Shown here: positions 53,601 to 63,072 of the stretch, one piece after another
How positions within the stretch are numbered: the first letter of the stretch is position 1
Layout: each line of letters starts with the position of its first letter
The notes under the pieces: generated by a model
Databases searched by the model: none
Seen by the model: only the letters and a program-made list of their open reading frames with translations
What the model was told of the DNA's origin: nothing
Position numbers and translations under genes: made by a program
Assembly: GCA_964019425.1 (NCBI GenBank)
Contig: OZ025783.1
Location: 1,488,001-1,552,000 of the forward strand
Reading direction: 5' to 3'
Length of the DNA stretch: 64,000 nt
Source: Flectonema sp. DT1601
Lineage: Eukaryota > Euglenozoa > Diplonemea > Diplonemida > Diplonemidae

Positions 53601-55365
53601 TGACTTTAGTGATATAAAAATATCAGAAGCAGATGTATCAGGAGGGTCTTTCAACGGTAATTCATTCATAAACGCAACTTTTCATAATTGTAACTTTACC
53701 AGAACTCGATTCCGTCGTTGTAATTTCAAAAACTGCACTTTCAGTGGAACCAGTTTTGGGGTCTCAACATTACTAGTGGGAGGTCAGGAGAGCTACACCT
53801 GCATAGCTGGGGGTAAAGATTTCGTCCTTCTCGGGACTTCAACTGGAACTCTAAAAAAAGTATCAACGGAAAAATTTGAGGTAAGAATGAACGCACTGGA
53901 CACTAACGATCCAGTTTCATCTGCCTGTAGTTCACCGGATGGAAAATTCGTTTCGTTCAGTATGAAAAAACAAGGAATAATAAACATAATGAGTACTGAC
54001 AACAGTGTTGGCATTGACACAATATCACTCAAGAAAACAATTAGTCAGATTCGGTTTACTCCGAATGGACAATCATTAATTGTCGCAACGGATTCCGTTT
54101 TCTTGCTCGAATACGATACGAAAACAGGTAAAGTAATCCCAATTAAAGGACACACAAAGCCAATTCGAGACATGAGCATTTCTCGAATAGGTTGGATGCT
54201 GGCATCGTGTAGTGATGATAATACAATTAGGGTTTGGGATAACAGTAAAAAAAAAGAGGTAAAGAAATACTCTCTTCAGAATGTGCATCACCTTGCGATA
54301 AGTTCATGCGGAGAGAAACTTGCAATAGTCGAAAGAGGGGTTCTTAAAATTATTAATTTAAAAACAGAAAGTCGAGCAACTCTAACAAAAAACAACGAGT
54401 TTGTTTCTGTAGCAATCATCAGCCCTGAAGATCGTTGGGTAGCAACCATTGATGGAGCACTCGTACGTGTTTTTGATTTAGCAACCGGCGAACCAACACA
54501 TATACTAGACGGGCATCACGTTAAAATAAGCGTCTTAACATTCACAAACAACTCTCTCTTATCCGTCGGCAGTGATTCAATTATGTATATTTGGGACTGC
54601 CATGCCGGTAGAGTACTTCCTTCGCCTAAAGGACACAGGGGTAAGGTCACCTGCTTCAATTTATCAGAAGACAAAAAGATAGCAGTCACTGGAGGTGATG
54701 ATTGTGACTGCAGATTATGGAATGCGACTACAGGAGGTCATTTATTAACATTAAAAGGTCACACTGCTCCAATTCGTATAGTTCGATTCTCTCCCGATAG
54801 TAAAATGGTAGTCAGCGGCGGGGATGATTGCACAGTCAGAGTTTGGGATTTATTTTCAGGAAAAATTATAAGTACCATGGTAGGTCATACAAAGGACATC
54901 ACTTGCGCAAACTTTTCACGAGACAGCAAACGAATAGTATCCGGAAGCTCTGACAAGTCTGCCCGCATTTGGGCAGTAGACTCTGGAAGGCTAATTCATA
55001 ACTTAGAAGGACACAGTGATTCAGTTAATGTTGTTTTCTTCGCAGAAAAAGATCGCGTAGTCATGTGTGGAACCGTAAACCACACTAACAGAGTGTGGAA
55101 CGCCCAGTCTGGTAAAGCCCTTCAGGTAAGCAGAACACAACTATTCGACGACCCTACATCTGTTGCATACGATCCTTACAGAATAGACTTATATTACGAT
55201 ACCATTTGTATGATCGATGAATCAAAGGAAATTCCTGAAATAAAGCGGGAAGTAGTCTTTTCAACGGGATCGACCCGACACCTTAGTTTTATAAAATGCT
55301 CAAGTGGCAACGTGAAACCTAAAAAGATCGCATCACTCTTTGATACCTTCATGGAAACAATATAA
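50626..55365 (+). CDS. NLR-like STAND NTPase: ankyrin repeats, NACHT, pentapeptide repeats, WD40
   Basis: A 1579-residue single-exon protein. Residues ~10-225 hold ankyrin repeats (CTALHAAFYNGHYEIGELLL; GWTLLHCACESGNLEIVKYI; ALHIAALSGRYDVVMYL). A helical linker of ~370 residues follows. The NACHT-type P-loop is GDRGSGKST at 621-629 with a Walker B VVLILDGMEN near 690. Residues ~1004-1047 are pentapeptide repeats (SFNGN, SFINA, TFHNC, NFTRT, RFRRC, NFKNC). The rest, ~1060-1530, is a WD40 propeller with repeats such as GHTAPIRIVRFSPDSKMVVS ending RVWD. This is a nucleotide-switch signalling architecture: a WD40 sensor side, an NTPase switch and an N-terminal ankyrin region. NACHT-WD40 proteins act in fungal and animal death or immune signalling; the role here is inferred. 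I see no obvious toxic effector domain. Confidence 0.85.
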   Translation: MVSYNASGVTDLYRHARRGAIVHVKELLHGDVSEELINCKQRNKTECTALHAAFYNGHYEIGELLLEAGADCNIINALHESPLDNAIWPKNGALPPSVVSLIMRKVSLDTVRRVRKRMSNNNIHLNTHLPCGWTLLHCACESGNLEIVKYIVKKGASATAVTAPFLGVIRNLEHRDPTDWNLSSNALHIAALSGRYDVVMYLTEIMNPNHVWHPKNKQRMSALRCLSYSPIALRTGNRKMYFKAFKKFLKITMGIPVDELVQEIDRVITMLEQPHPESTGLKPIVTYTNPVGLIGVPLSPLPEDYTFEGSLLEWLHVSTSPYTSSEINFPALRKSIITSLTRIKNDLYKIYKSSDTDISVIESEFDWVGTLLSFDKTTDMIECLLAGILFTTTEYRDQSMFDTTLAVSLETGNQEDLEKPLLIRIQPVIWRLRQLIDALPPTDPHELMYRTDAAWNVELSLGQVIRFVQFCVVTDVSRISNQKPTAGSAFLFIASSGPRIDFLFEDNISRKIHNIETTFSVRHSVEHALMLLLYWPSEHFVLREEHQFGKPNQKIAKQKELMKMIRNSCMYMSRFVLFRENWGNIDLRLKDINTPDEGLLLTEVHKTWMSDEGTKVLCIRGDRGSGKSTMATRTIQMAFDDSIKRRKPLIPLYIPVARLEMTSITNYVMQRLGISNSYSEELLYASYEVVLILDGMENYKTPEGTIATILSDECVMRVSKVFVTISNTFLDQANYSVTQLLGNDCRICNIQPLTEKQRQDNFGKPSICTETWLPEDENEKRRRGLKDIGVWKQLTTPLLLGLAGECKDGVRDHVMKTTVHINLQTIYGLLYSSVEYCASTTIDPQTQKLTDITRVLNEGSKAACHMLSIGNWNLPASVRGFSEAATIEGIPSLISDPFSFGITDIYNFFIAHAIIKSPDKTLLNLLGGKRFTKTNPEIVQLVESSMSSMLYKQRDFMNELVYLVKASRCGENPVSSNAFSLLVQCRVPIDLIDFSDIKISEADVSGGSFNGNSFINATFHNCNFTRTRFRRCNFKNCTFSGTSFGVSTLLVGGQESYTCIAGGKDFVLLGTSTGTLKKVSTEKFEVRMNALDTNDPVSSACSSPDGKFVSFSMKKQGIINIMSTDNSVGIDTISLKKTISQIRFTPNGQSLIVATDSVFLLEYDTKTGKVIPIKGHTKPIRDMSISRIGWMLASCSDDNTIRVWDNSKKKEVKKYSLQNVHHLAISSCGEKLAIVERGVLKIINLKTESRATLTKNNEFVSVAIISPEDRWVATIDGALVRVFDLATGEPTHILDGHHVKISVLTFTNNSLLSVGSDSIMYIWDCHAGRVLPSPKGHRGKVTCFNLSEDKKIAVTGGDDCDCRLWNATTGGHLLTLKGHTAPIRIVRFSPDSKMVVSGGDDCTVRVWDLFSGKIISTMVGHTKDITCANFSRDSKRIVSGSSDKSARIWAVDSGRLIHNLEGHSDSVNVVFFAEKDRVVMCGTVNHTNRVWNAQSGKALQVSRTQLFDDPTSVAYDPYRIDLYYDTICMIDESKEIPEIKREVVFSTGSTRHLSFIKCSSGNVKPKKIASLFDTFMETI

Positions 55366-55746
55366 GAGAATACTGTATCCCTTTATCATATAATAAGTAG
55401 TATTGGTTTGGTTGATCTCGACCTTTCTACTTTAGTCTTGTTTTACACATTTCGCTTTTTTATCTGATTAATTGTGATGAAATGGTTTCATCGTGATGAA
55501 ACTGTTTTTTCTAAGAAAACATGAAATCAGAAGAAGACCTTTGGTGTCAATCTCTCAATCATTTTTTTTTTTTTTTTTTTTTTTACGAAAAAAAAAAAAT
55601 GTTGAAAACTTTAAACAACAATATTGGAAGTGTAAAATTCTGACGAAACGATATTTTTACCTTCTTAAAAGTTCGAAATCTATAATTTTATTATTTTTTT
55701 TTTTTTTTTCCCCCATTCCTTCTTTCTTTCAGTACCCTTTGCTATT
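55366..55746. other. Intergenic spacer
   Basis: About 380 bp. Short duplicated GTGATGAAA(A/C)TG(G/T)TTT words occur near 55477-55507. It ends with a long T/C tract and CTTTCTTTCAG at 55732, a strong acceptor 14 nt before the next ATG. Confidence 0.55.
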
Positions 55747-57193
55747 ATGTCGAGTCGTCAATCTTCAGCATCAACGTCACTGTCAGCGTGGGACCTCTAT
55801 CGGAGGATACCTGCTGACTTGACAGCGGGTACGTCTCAGGGTGGGTTGTTGTCTGTTGGATGTGTGTTTATCATGGTCGTACTGATCTTTATGGAAACTT
55901 GGCACTATATGTCACCACCAGTAGTGTCGGATTTATACTTAGACACGAATACAGAGCCAAGAATCAGAATTAGTTTCAACATCACTGCTCTTGACATGCC
56001 TTGCCAGTGGGTTAGTGTAGATGTAAAGGATAAACTAGGAGTGAACAGGATTGACGTTGCTCAAAATATTTTAAAAATGTCATTATCTCAGAATGAAATG
56101 GTTTTTAAAGGTCCTCCAAAAGAAATAAAACACGATCCGATGTCTAATTCTAAACAATCGATGGATGCCGACAACGATTCTCCTCATCTAAACCCTGCCC
56201 AACTTGAGAAGGTTTTAGCCGATAAGAAATACGTTTTTGTAAATTTTTATGCTCCAAGATGTATTTGGTGTGCTCGATTGGCTCCTACTTGGGAAGCCTT
56301 TGCAAAAAAACTTCACGATGAACATTACCATGTTGCTGTTAGAAAGGTGAATTGTGAAGCTGAATTCGCGCTTTGTCGCTCAAGTAGGATCATGGCATTT
56401 CCAACTATGAGATTATTTATTGACGGTAAACCAACAGCTGATTTCAATGGAGATAGAACGATTGAAGCTTTAACTTCATGGTCTAGCAGGATTACGGGTG
56501 AAGATAAGGTTCCACACAGTGCTGAGGTCCCTGTTGTTGGTCAAAATCAGGAACATGCCGGGTGTCGAATTGTAGGATTTCTCGACGTCAATCGAGTTCC
56601 TGGAAATTTTCATTTAAACGTCAAATCAGATCTTCACACGATAAATGTAAAAGAGACGAACGTGTCTCATTATATTCATAATTTATATTTTGGTGAAGCT
56701 CTCCCTTCTGCTTTAATAAACAAACTTCCAAACCGTTACAAGAGAATGACTAGTCCATTAAACGGCAAGAAATTCCTTAGCGACGAACCACACACGACTT
56801 TTGAACATCACATCAAGGTCGTTTCAACTAATTATCAACTAACATGGGCTGAGGTAGCAGGTTATCAAATTCAACACACCAATCACATGTATCTTATCGA
56901 CGAGCAACGCTCTCCAGATGATAGAGAAGGTGTTCCTGAAGCAAGATTCAGCTATGAACTCTCTCCTACAGCAGTTGCAATTCGCTATGGAGGTAGGCGT
57001 TGGTATGAATTTATTACCAACCTCTGCGCAATTATCGGTGGTGTGTTTACTGTAATGGGGCTTCTTGATAGATCAATTCATGGTTTGTGGTCGAAACTTC
57101 ATAAGGTATGACTTATAAACAAATAACTACTCAACCACTACTACTAATCAATTTGAACTAACAAAACAGGAACGAGTTGGAAAACTTGGTTGA
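55747..57193 (+). CDS. ERV41/46-thioredoxin hybrid (PDI-C type protein) (two exons)
   Basis: Exons 55747-57105 and 57170-57193, about 460 residues. The N-terminal ERGIC-type segment has a membrane helix (~residues 35-52) and LYLDTNTEPRIRISFNIT. A thioredoxin domain is inserted (KYVFVNFYAPRCIWCARL), with a CIWC active site at 172-175. Then the lumenal ERV fold (CRIVGFLDVNRVPGNFH; SHYIHNLYFG) and a second membrane helix (ITNLCAIIGGVFTVMGLLDR). This order is the PDI-C class known from plants and many protists, which cycles between ER and Golgi. The 64-nt intron (GTATGA donor, CTAACAAAACAG end) leaves a last exon of only seven residues, ERVGKLG. Leader acceptor ends at 55732. Confidence 0.9.
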
Positions 57194-58007
57194 AAACATA
57201 AAAACATAATCGGATGATTACTACATTCCAGTTTAACGAAACTGAAAGTTGTCTGTAGCACAACACATCACAGTCAGCGTCAAAACACCGATAACCGACG
57301 ATTGACTAAAGACGAAAGAAAACCCTAATATTGTTATGTTCTACTTACAGATTATGTAATTTGAAACCCGGTGTTTGCAGAAAAGACAAAATCTGAGAGA
57401 ATGATTTCCAACGAGAGCCGGTGATTCTGCTATAATAATGTTTAATTTTTCTTTTTTTAAAAAAACTTTTTTTTTAATACAAAAAAAAAATGAGAAATTT
57501 GAACACCAACAACAAGCAGTTAACATGTACGTAATATGACAATCGATGATGTGAGACGTCAATTGTTAATTGAAAGGAGGAGCTGACTTTTTACTCTATT
57601 CGATTTAACATTTGAAGGCAGGGGTGAGATGCTTAAACCTGACGACCCTTTTCATGAACAATATCAATAGTCAACAAAAAAATATCTCTGTAATGACATT
57701 CTCAATGATATGGAGTATCCCCCCACTGCAATACTAAAGGTCAAGAAGTAGAAATCTATTTTATAAACGTCACTCTTGAGATGAGAAGGGACAAAACCCT
57801 CTCATTCAAATTATATTAAAAAAAACCACACCAAGGACTTTTTCTAGTGATGATGAAGAAAGTTAAAGTTTCGGAAAGTGTAACAAAGTGAATTATAGAA
57901 CTGACTGAGTCGTTCGAAGTGTTTTGTTTCTTTATATTATATATTTTTTGTTAGCGACACAGGTTGGAAATACAAAAAAACAAAAGAAGAAAAAAAGAAA
58001 AAAAAAA
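57194..58007. other. Intergenic spacer
   Basis: About 810 bp, no gene seen. A GCGACACAG acceptor ends at 57962. The leader after it is almost only A and G. Confidence 0.5.
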
Positions 58008-59165
58008 ATGACTTCTATTGATCAACTTACCATCCCGTCAGCACCTTCATGTGGAGGAGATACAGAGATGAGTGGTATCGCTATGCAGGTAGAGCGTGGG
58101 GTTCCAATCTCATCAGACGATATTATCGTCAGCATTGAAAACATTCACAAGACATACTTATTGGGTGTCGAGGGTGTACCAGCACTAAGAGGTGTCTCAC
58201 TTGATGTAAGAAGAGGAGAGTTTCTTGTTATTTATGGAACTTCTGGTGGTGGTAAGACAACTCTTCTAAACATTATCGGTTCAATTGATAAACCCACTAA
58301 GGGAAATATTGAGATTGGTGGAAAGAGAGTCACGGCTAGAACAACCGATGCGGAATACGCAGAACTGAGATTAAGTACTTTAGGGTTTGTGTTTCAAACA
58401 TTCAATTTACTACCGACGATGACAGTCTTAGAGAATGTGTTAGTTCCTATGGTTCTCGCAGACGAGGTCTCAACTGAAGAAAAACATCGCCGTGCGATGG
58501 AACTTCTCGAAAAGGTTGGTCTTGGCCAACGTGTTGGCCACTACCCTTCTATGCTTTCTGGAGGTGAACAACAGAGAGCAACTATCGCACGTGCGATGGC
58601 GAATAGACCGAAATTACTTCTTCTTGACGAGCCTACAGGAGATCTCGATACCTTTAATACAAAGATTGTTATGGATCTTTTATTAAAGTTAAATCGTGAT
58701 GAGGGAGTCACTCTAGTAATGGTTACTCACGATCCTGATATGAAATGGTATGCAGACAGAGCTGTGTATGTTCAGGATGGTAAAATTGCTTCTGTAATTC
58801 CAATCTCTGAAGTTGAATCAACGAGAGCAAGAGTAGAACTACTGAAACAACTACAGTCAGGTGGTACTGAACCAGGTGGCTTAGATAGTGCTGTCAGAAA
58901 TGACTTATCAGCTGCAGCATTCAATCCAGAGTGCTGCCCTCTGGAAGATGAACCAGAATTCCCTGAAGACGGTATCAATGAAATTCGTCAACCAACTGAC
59001 TACAGTACTTACCATCCCAGAGGACTTGTCGATGAGAGTAGCACTATAGCTAGAAATCGTTTCGCGTCCGAAGTTCTTGGAACACCTGTACCTGTGAACG
59101 TTCATTCTGGTCACACTCCGTTGACCAGATCAGTAAATACAACTCCAGTGATTGCAACTGTATAG
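58008..59165 (+). CDS. ABC ATPase of the LolD/MacB/FtsE type, stand-alone subunit
   Basis: A 385-residue nucleotide-binding protein with no membrane domain. Walker A is GTSGGGKTT (~77-85), the Q loop lies in VFQTFNLLPTMTVLENVL, the signature is LSGGEQQRA (~183-191), Walker B is LLLLDEPTGDLD and the H loop is VMVTHD. The FNLLPTMTVLENV segment and PTGDLD are typical of bacterial LolD/MacB-type ATPases that power lipoprotein extrusion or mechanotransmission. Stand-alone relatives occur in several protists. The C-terminal ~110 residues are an extra, Pro-rich disordered tail. The ATG at 58008 follows a purine-only leader; the longer frame from 57924 has no ATG. A bacterial-like origin is possible, but codon use looks like that of its neighbours. 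The partner permease is not in the window. Confidence 0.9.
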   Translation: MTSIDQLTIPSAPSCGGDTEMSGIAMQVERGVPISSDDIIVSIENIHKTYLLGVEGVPALRGVSLDVRRGEFLVIYGTSGGGKTTLLNIIGSIDKPTKGNIEIGGKRVTARTTDAEYAELRLSTLGFVFQTFNLLPTMTVLENVLVPMVLADEVSTEEKHRRAMELLEKVGLGQRVGHYPSMLSGGEQQRATIARAMANRPKLLLLDEPTGDLDTFNTKIVMDLLLKLNRDEGVTLVMVTHDPDMKWYADRAVYVQDGKIASVIPISEVESTRARVELLKQLQSGGTEPGGLDSAVRNDLSAAAFNPECCPLEDEPEFPEDGINEIRQPTDYSTYHPRGLVDESSTIARNRFASEVLGTPVPVNVHSGHTPLTRSVNTTPVIATV

Positions 59166-59726
59166 ATTTTTCGATTTTCATCAACAAAAAAAAAAAAAAA
59201 AAAAACTAATCCGCCGATTGAAAGGCTTTCTTTACTGTCCACCTAGAAACCCTCTCAAATTAGTATTTTTGTACTTACTGAAATTCTATGTTTTCTTACG
59301 AGTTGATAGATGCTAACTTGTTGGTAATCTCAGAGCTCATTTACATTAAAGACGTTTGGTGCCGTTTAGTGACACGTTATCGTTGTTTCAAAAAAAAAAA
59401 AAAAAGAAAATTAAACAGTTATCTGTTTTGCTTTTCTCTCTAATTAAATACTAACGTGTTGTTTAAAAAGATTGTCGTTATTGCTCTCTCTTGTATTGCA
59501 CACAGATGCGAATATTTGAATGTTTAATTACTGTCTTCCATAATACCTGTTCAACCGATTTCTTCCTCCTAGCTGCTTGGATGTCACTACTGGCACGTTT
59601 GATTCTTCGAAATTTTTTGTTCCGTTTTTTTTTCATTTTTAATTTATTTTTTTTTTTAATTGTGTCGTCACAATCTGTCCCCTCGGTTCTTTGGAAGGAC
59701 AGCATGTTTTTCTAAAAATTCCCAAT

Positions 59727-59757
<31 letters not shown>

Positions 59758-60562
59758 CCTGAGGTATATTACCCTGTTCTTCTGTCTTCCTTGGAATTTT
59801 CTTTTAAACTTGTTGTGAAGTATAGAGAACCGCAGTCTTCTCCTTTCTGTTTACCGGTTTCACCCCCCACCCACTTACTTCACCCTAAATTCAATAAGGG
59901 ACCTTCTGATTATCAGACTTGTGTTCCCGCAGGTGTACTACTAATTATGGACAATAATGGGTTCCGTCGTTAGGGAAAGAAAAAAAAAAAAAAAAAGAAG
60001 AATTTTTTTTCGAAATGTTCTGACCACCCGCCAGTAGCAAACTATCACCACTTTATGCACGTACTTTTACGAAAACTTTTTCAATACAACTTTTTTTTGT
60101 TCGCTTGTCTAGTCGCTACTATCTTCCTGTGTTAATAATAACAAACACAAATATGGAAAACAGAAAAAAAAAAAAAGTTGTCAAAAAAAAAAAATTATAA
60201 CCTCAGTATCTAAAACTCTGCTTCAAACTCTTAAGAAAGAGGCTATTGTTGCTTTTGGAAGAAGGAGGGGAAAAAATAAAAAAAACACCAAGTAAAAAAG
60301 AGATTAGCTCTATTTTTTTGAACTGCTTTGTTAGTTGTGTTTTTTATTATTATTTACCGGTGAGTTAGGTTACTGGACGTGTCTTGGGATGTTTGTTTTT
60401 ATTATTACTAAACACAGCAACCATTCGCTAGTCACGCATGAGTCACTATGAAGTACCCTTTTTTTATGAAAGCCTGTGATGAAATTTTATAAATTTATAT
60501 TATTCCTACCCCCACTTACAGTTGCTATCATTCACATTCAACTCCAAAACGAATACCAAAGT
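59166..60562. other. Intergenic spacer and leader of the EF-hand gene
   Basis: About 1.4 kb with A and T runs (59186-59204, 59388-59405, 59730-59757). Short frames at 59491 and 59791 look random. CCTACCCCCACTTACAG ends at 60521, a strong pyrimidine acceptor. Confidence 0.5.
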
Positions 60563-61220
60563 ATGGAGGCTGGTGAAGCCCTTAACTTGCTACTAAAGGC
60601 TACAGAGAATGATCCCGACGAACCATGTGACGCCTTAATGTTATTAAGACCAGCAGTCAGTCGCAAAAAGATTAACTTATTAGAACAAGGAGAAGGTTTC
60701 GAAGTATTAGAAAGTTTTTTTGAATGCTGTCCGGTGATAGAATTCGTTATTAAAACTGCAGACGAATCCAATCCCAACCACAGAGACAGTCAACCAATAG
60801 AAGAAGAACAGTCCAAACAGACGTCTCCTCCAGTGAAGTCAGTCATAGCCGCATGCCAACCTGGTTCGTCTGATAAGCAAATTATATTTAATGATGTTAG
60901 CGGAGTTGTTTACACTGAAGAAGGTCTTAAATCTCTTTTTTGTCGTCTTGATTGCAATAGCAATGGATTCCTTGATGTTCATGAGTTTAAATCATTTTAT
61001 GAGACACTTGAAAATTTCGGAACCACGGCAGACCCAAGCTTTGTTGATGGTGTAATGAGGCAGGTATGTATTGGTTGAACTTCACTCTTCTTATATCACT
61101 TTTTAGAGAAATTGGAAAAAAAAAAAAAAAAAAAAAAAAACACAGTATAACGTCCTAGGTGATAGTAAAATATCATTCGATGAGTTTTGCATAATTATGC
61201 TACGGGTAGCTGCAAGATGA
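60563..61220 (+). CDS. EF-hand protein (two exons)
   Basis: Exons 60563-61063 and 61146-61220, about 191 residues. A frame open from 60476 crosses the pyrimidine-AG acceptor at 60521, so I prefer the ATG at 60563 (MEAGEALNLLL); an ATG at 60479 would give a signal-like N terminus and cannot be fully excluded. The first ~100 residues are helical and acidic with no known domain. A canonical EF hand follows (loop DCNSNGFLDVHE). A second one is completed only after splicing (VLGDSKISFDEF), with a non-standard first half of the loop. The 82-nt intron has a GTATGT donor and ~26 A before CACAG. Probably a calcium sensor. Confidence 0.7.
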
Positions 61221-61658
61221 TGTTTTTGATTAACAAGAGAAAGAAAAAGATCCTAAGCCTGCAGCTACACAGTTGCATCGGTAGTAAGTTAGAAAATATG
61301 TCTTTAGTTAGAGACCCTTAAATCCATTATGCGAACAGCAGGAAGGGAAGTTTCTTCCCTATTTATTATTTTTTTTTGCTGAAATAGCTCTCCAACTATA
61401 ACTAACGCTTAAAAAAAAAAAAGAAAATAAAAAAATAAATATTATTATAATTTATTCCCCCATGTAGTTATGATCAAAAGAAAAAAAAAAATATTTACAA
61501 AATCCTTGAGCAAAGAATTAGTTACACGGTAAAATCCCATCTTCATCTATATTTTTTTTTTTTTTTTTTTAAAATACGTTTTCAGCTTTCGTTTATTGTC
61601 GTACGTAATTATACTTCTCTTTTCAGAGTCCTTCCAGTCGGAGGGAGAACTATAAGCA
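61221..61658. other. Intergenic spacer
   Basis: About 440 bp, AT-rich, no gene. Ends in TACTTCTCTTTTCAG at 61626, a strong acceptor 32 nt before the next ATG. Confidence 0.5.
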
Positions 61659-62189
61659 ATGTTAGAAGAAGACCTAGACTCGATGGGGAAACTCTTTTGG
61701 ATTTTCCTCTTCATTGGAGTAGTAATTGTCAGAGTATGTATTCATTATTTTTTGTACTCTTGAGTTTATCAAAAGAAAACAATATAATAAAACCAAAAAC
61801 AGGCACTTGTTAACGGCAGCAGAGTCCCACACAAGTTGGCTTCATGGTGGGAGTTGAGAAAAAGTCCTGTCAAAAAGAATAAATCTGATGAAGAAATGAA
61901 AGAGGAATTATTAAGATCACGACAGATGATGATGTCTGACCACGAAGCTAATGCAGACAAGTGGGCAGCAGAGAGAGAAGCAGAACGTTTAAGACAGCTG
62001 AAGGCAAAGATAGATTTAGAGAAAAAGATAGCTGGAGAAGATGTTGACGAATCGGCTCCAGCTCCACTTGGACCTTCTAAACACAACAAACCCAGCAGAT
62101 CAAAAGACAGCACACCATACAAACTTGCTAGCAATTTCAATAATACACCAGCGAGATTACCTCGCAGATCCGGAGGTGGTTGACGGTAA
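61659..62189 (+). CDS. Selenoprotein S (VIMP)-like ER membrane protein; TGA at 62181 may encode Sec (two exons)
   Basis: Exon 1 is 61659-61733, exon 2 starts at 61803; the 69-nt intron has a GTATGT donor and CCAAAAACAG end. Residues 1-10 are short and acidic, a membrane helix spans ~11-28 (LFWIFLFIGVVIVRALV), a long charged helix follows (EEMKEELLRSRQMMMSDHEA, EAERLRQLKAKIDLEK) and the tail is Gly/Arg/Pro-rich, ending RLPRRSGGG. This is the layout of SelS/VIMP, an ERAD adaptor that binds p97 and Derlin. The frame reaches TGA at 62181-62183; the next codons are CGG and TAA (62187-62189). Read as Sec, the end is GGGUR, close to the GGUG end of animal SelS, where Sec is also penultimate. I could not find a convincing SECIS downstream by eye. 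SelS-like is moderate; Sec is a hypothesis. As a plain stop the protein has 151 residues. Confidence 0.58.
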
Positions 62190-63072
62190 GTAGACATAAG
62201 ACACTACGGTACTGTTTTCTTAATTGTACCGTCTTGTTCTTATGTTGTTGTTAAGAGTCCACTTTTTTTTTTTTTTTTTTTTGAAAATTATCGCTTTATG
62301 AATCGTTTATTTTTTAATGCTTTTTTTCCAGCAGCTGTTTTTTGACTTTCAGACCGTTCAATAGCACAGCAGTTGAAGTAGCGACAAAAAAGAAATGATT
62401 GGCTTTAATTTTCTTTTTTTAGTTGTTTTCTTTTTATTTTTCGTTGATTTCTTTTTTTTGAAAAAAAAAAGTGGATTTCTTTCACTCATGACGAAATTAC
62501 GGTGATGGGATGTGTATTTTTAGTGACTGATCTTTGTGGTTTAACAAAGACTTACTCATTTGAAAATTCACACTCCAAGACACTCCACTGATGTGACGCA
62601 AGAACCACTCTTTTCACTCAAACGGTAAACTACTTGATTAGTTCTGTTAGTGATTCGTGTTCTAGCTGATGGTGGAATCAACAACCTGTTTTTTCGTTTT
62701 TGACATTTGCCTTTCTTCGTAATTTTTTGTATAAAGAAATAATTTTCTGTTTGTTCCATTCATGATATTCAGAACCTGCAGCAGACTTAAAACTTAACTA
62801 CACCTTTGTGGGTGAAGTTCTTGTTTACCTGAATGGAAAAAAAAAGAAAAGAAAAAAACCCACAAGAGAGGCCCGCTTACCTATCCCAGCTCACGAAGCC
62901 TTTCTTGTATAGTGGTAGGGTACTATGGTTAAAAGACTGTTGTTTATGTCTAAGAGAACAACTCAGTTGCCTGGAATCTGGTAGCTGAGTTTATACCAAT
63001 CCCAATAATGAGATAGCAATACCTACCGAGTGTGTTATTATATTTTTATAGATATAACATTAGAAGTAAACA
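62190..63072. other. 3' flank of SelS-like gene and leader of next gene
   Basis: About 880 bp without a protein gene. Perfect hairpins: ACGGTAC/GTACCGT at 62206-62232, only 17 nt after the TAA, and AACTCAG/CTGAGTT at 62960-62991. TTCCATTC (62756-62763) and GAATGGAA (62830-62837) could close a longer fold around ATGA. If the upstream TGA is Sec, a SECIS should lie here. A tRNA-like word (TATAGTGGTAGGGTAC near 62910) lacks a T arm. Acceptor TATATTTTTATAG ends at 63051. Confidence 0.45.

Noticed and set aside
62395-62455. SECIS candidate with ATGA/TGAT and a 9-bp A/T helix
   Set aside because: Lower helix pairs but the upper helix does not, and there is no unpaired AA in an apical loop.
62756-62837. 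SECIS candidate closed by TTCCATTC/GAATGGAA
   Set aside because: Outer pairing is good, but helix II pairs poorly; needs a proper SECIS search.
62905-62991. tRNA-like D-arm word TATAGTGGTAG
   Set aside because: No matching acceptor stem and no GTTCRA T loop at the right distance.
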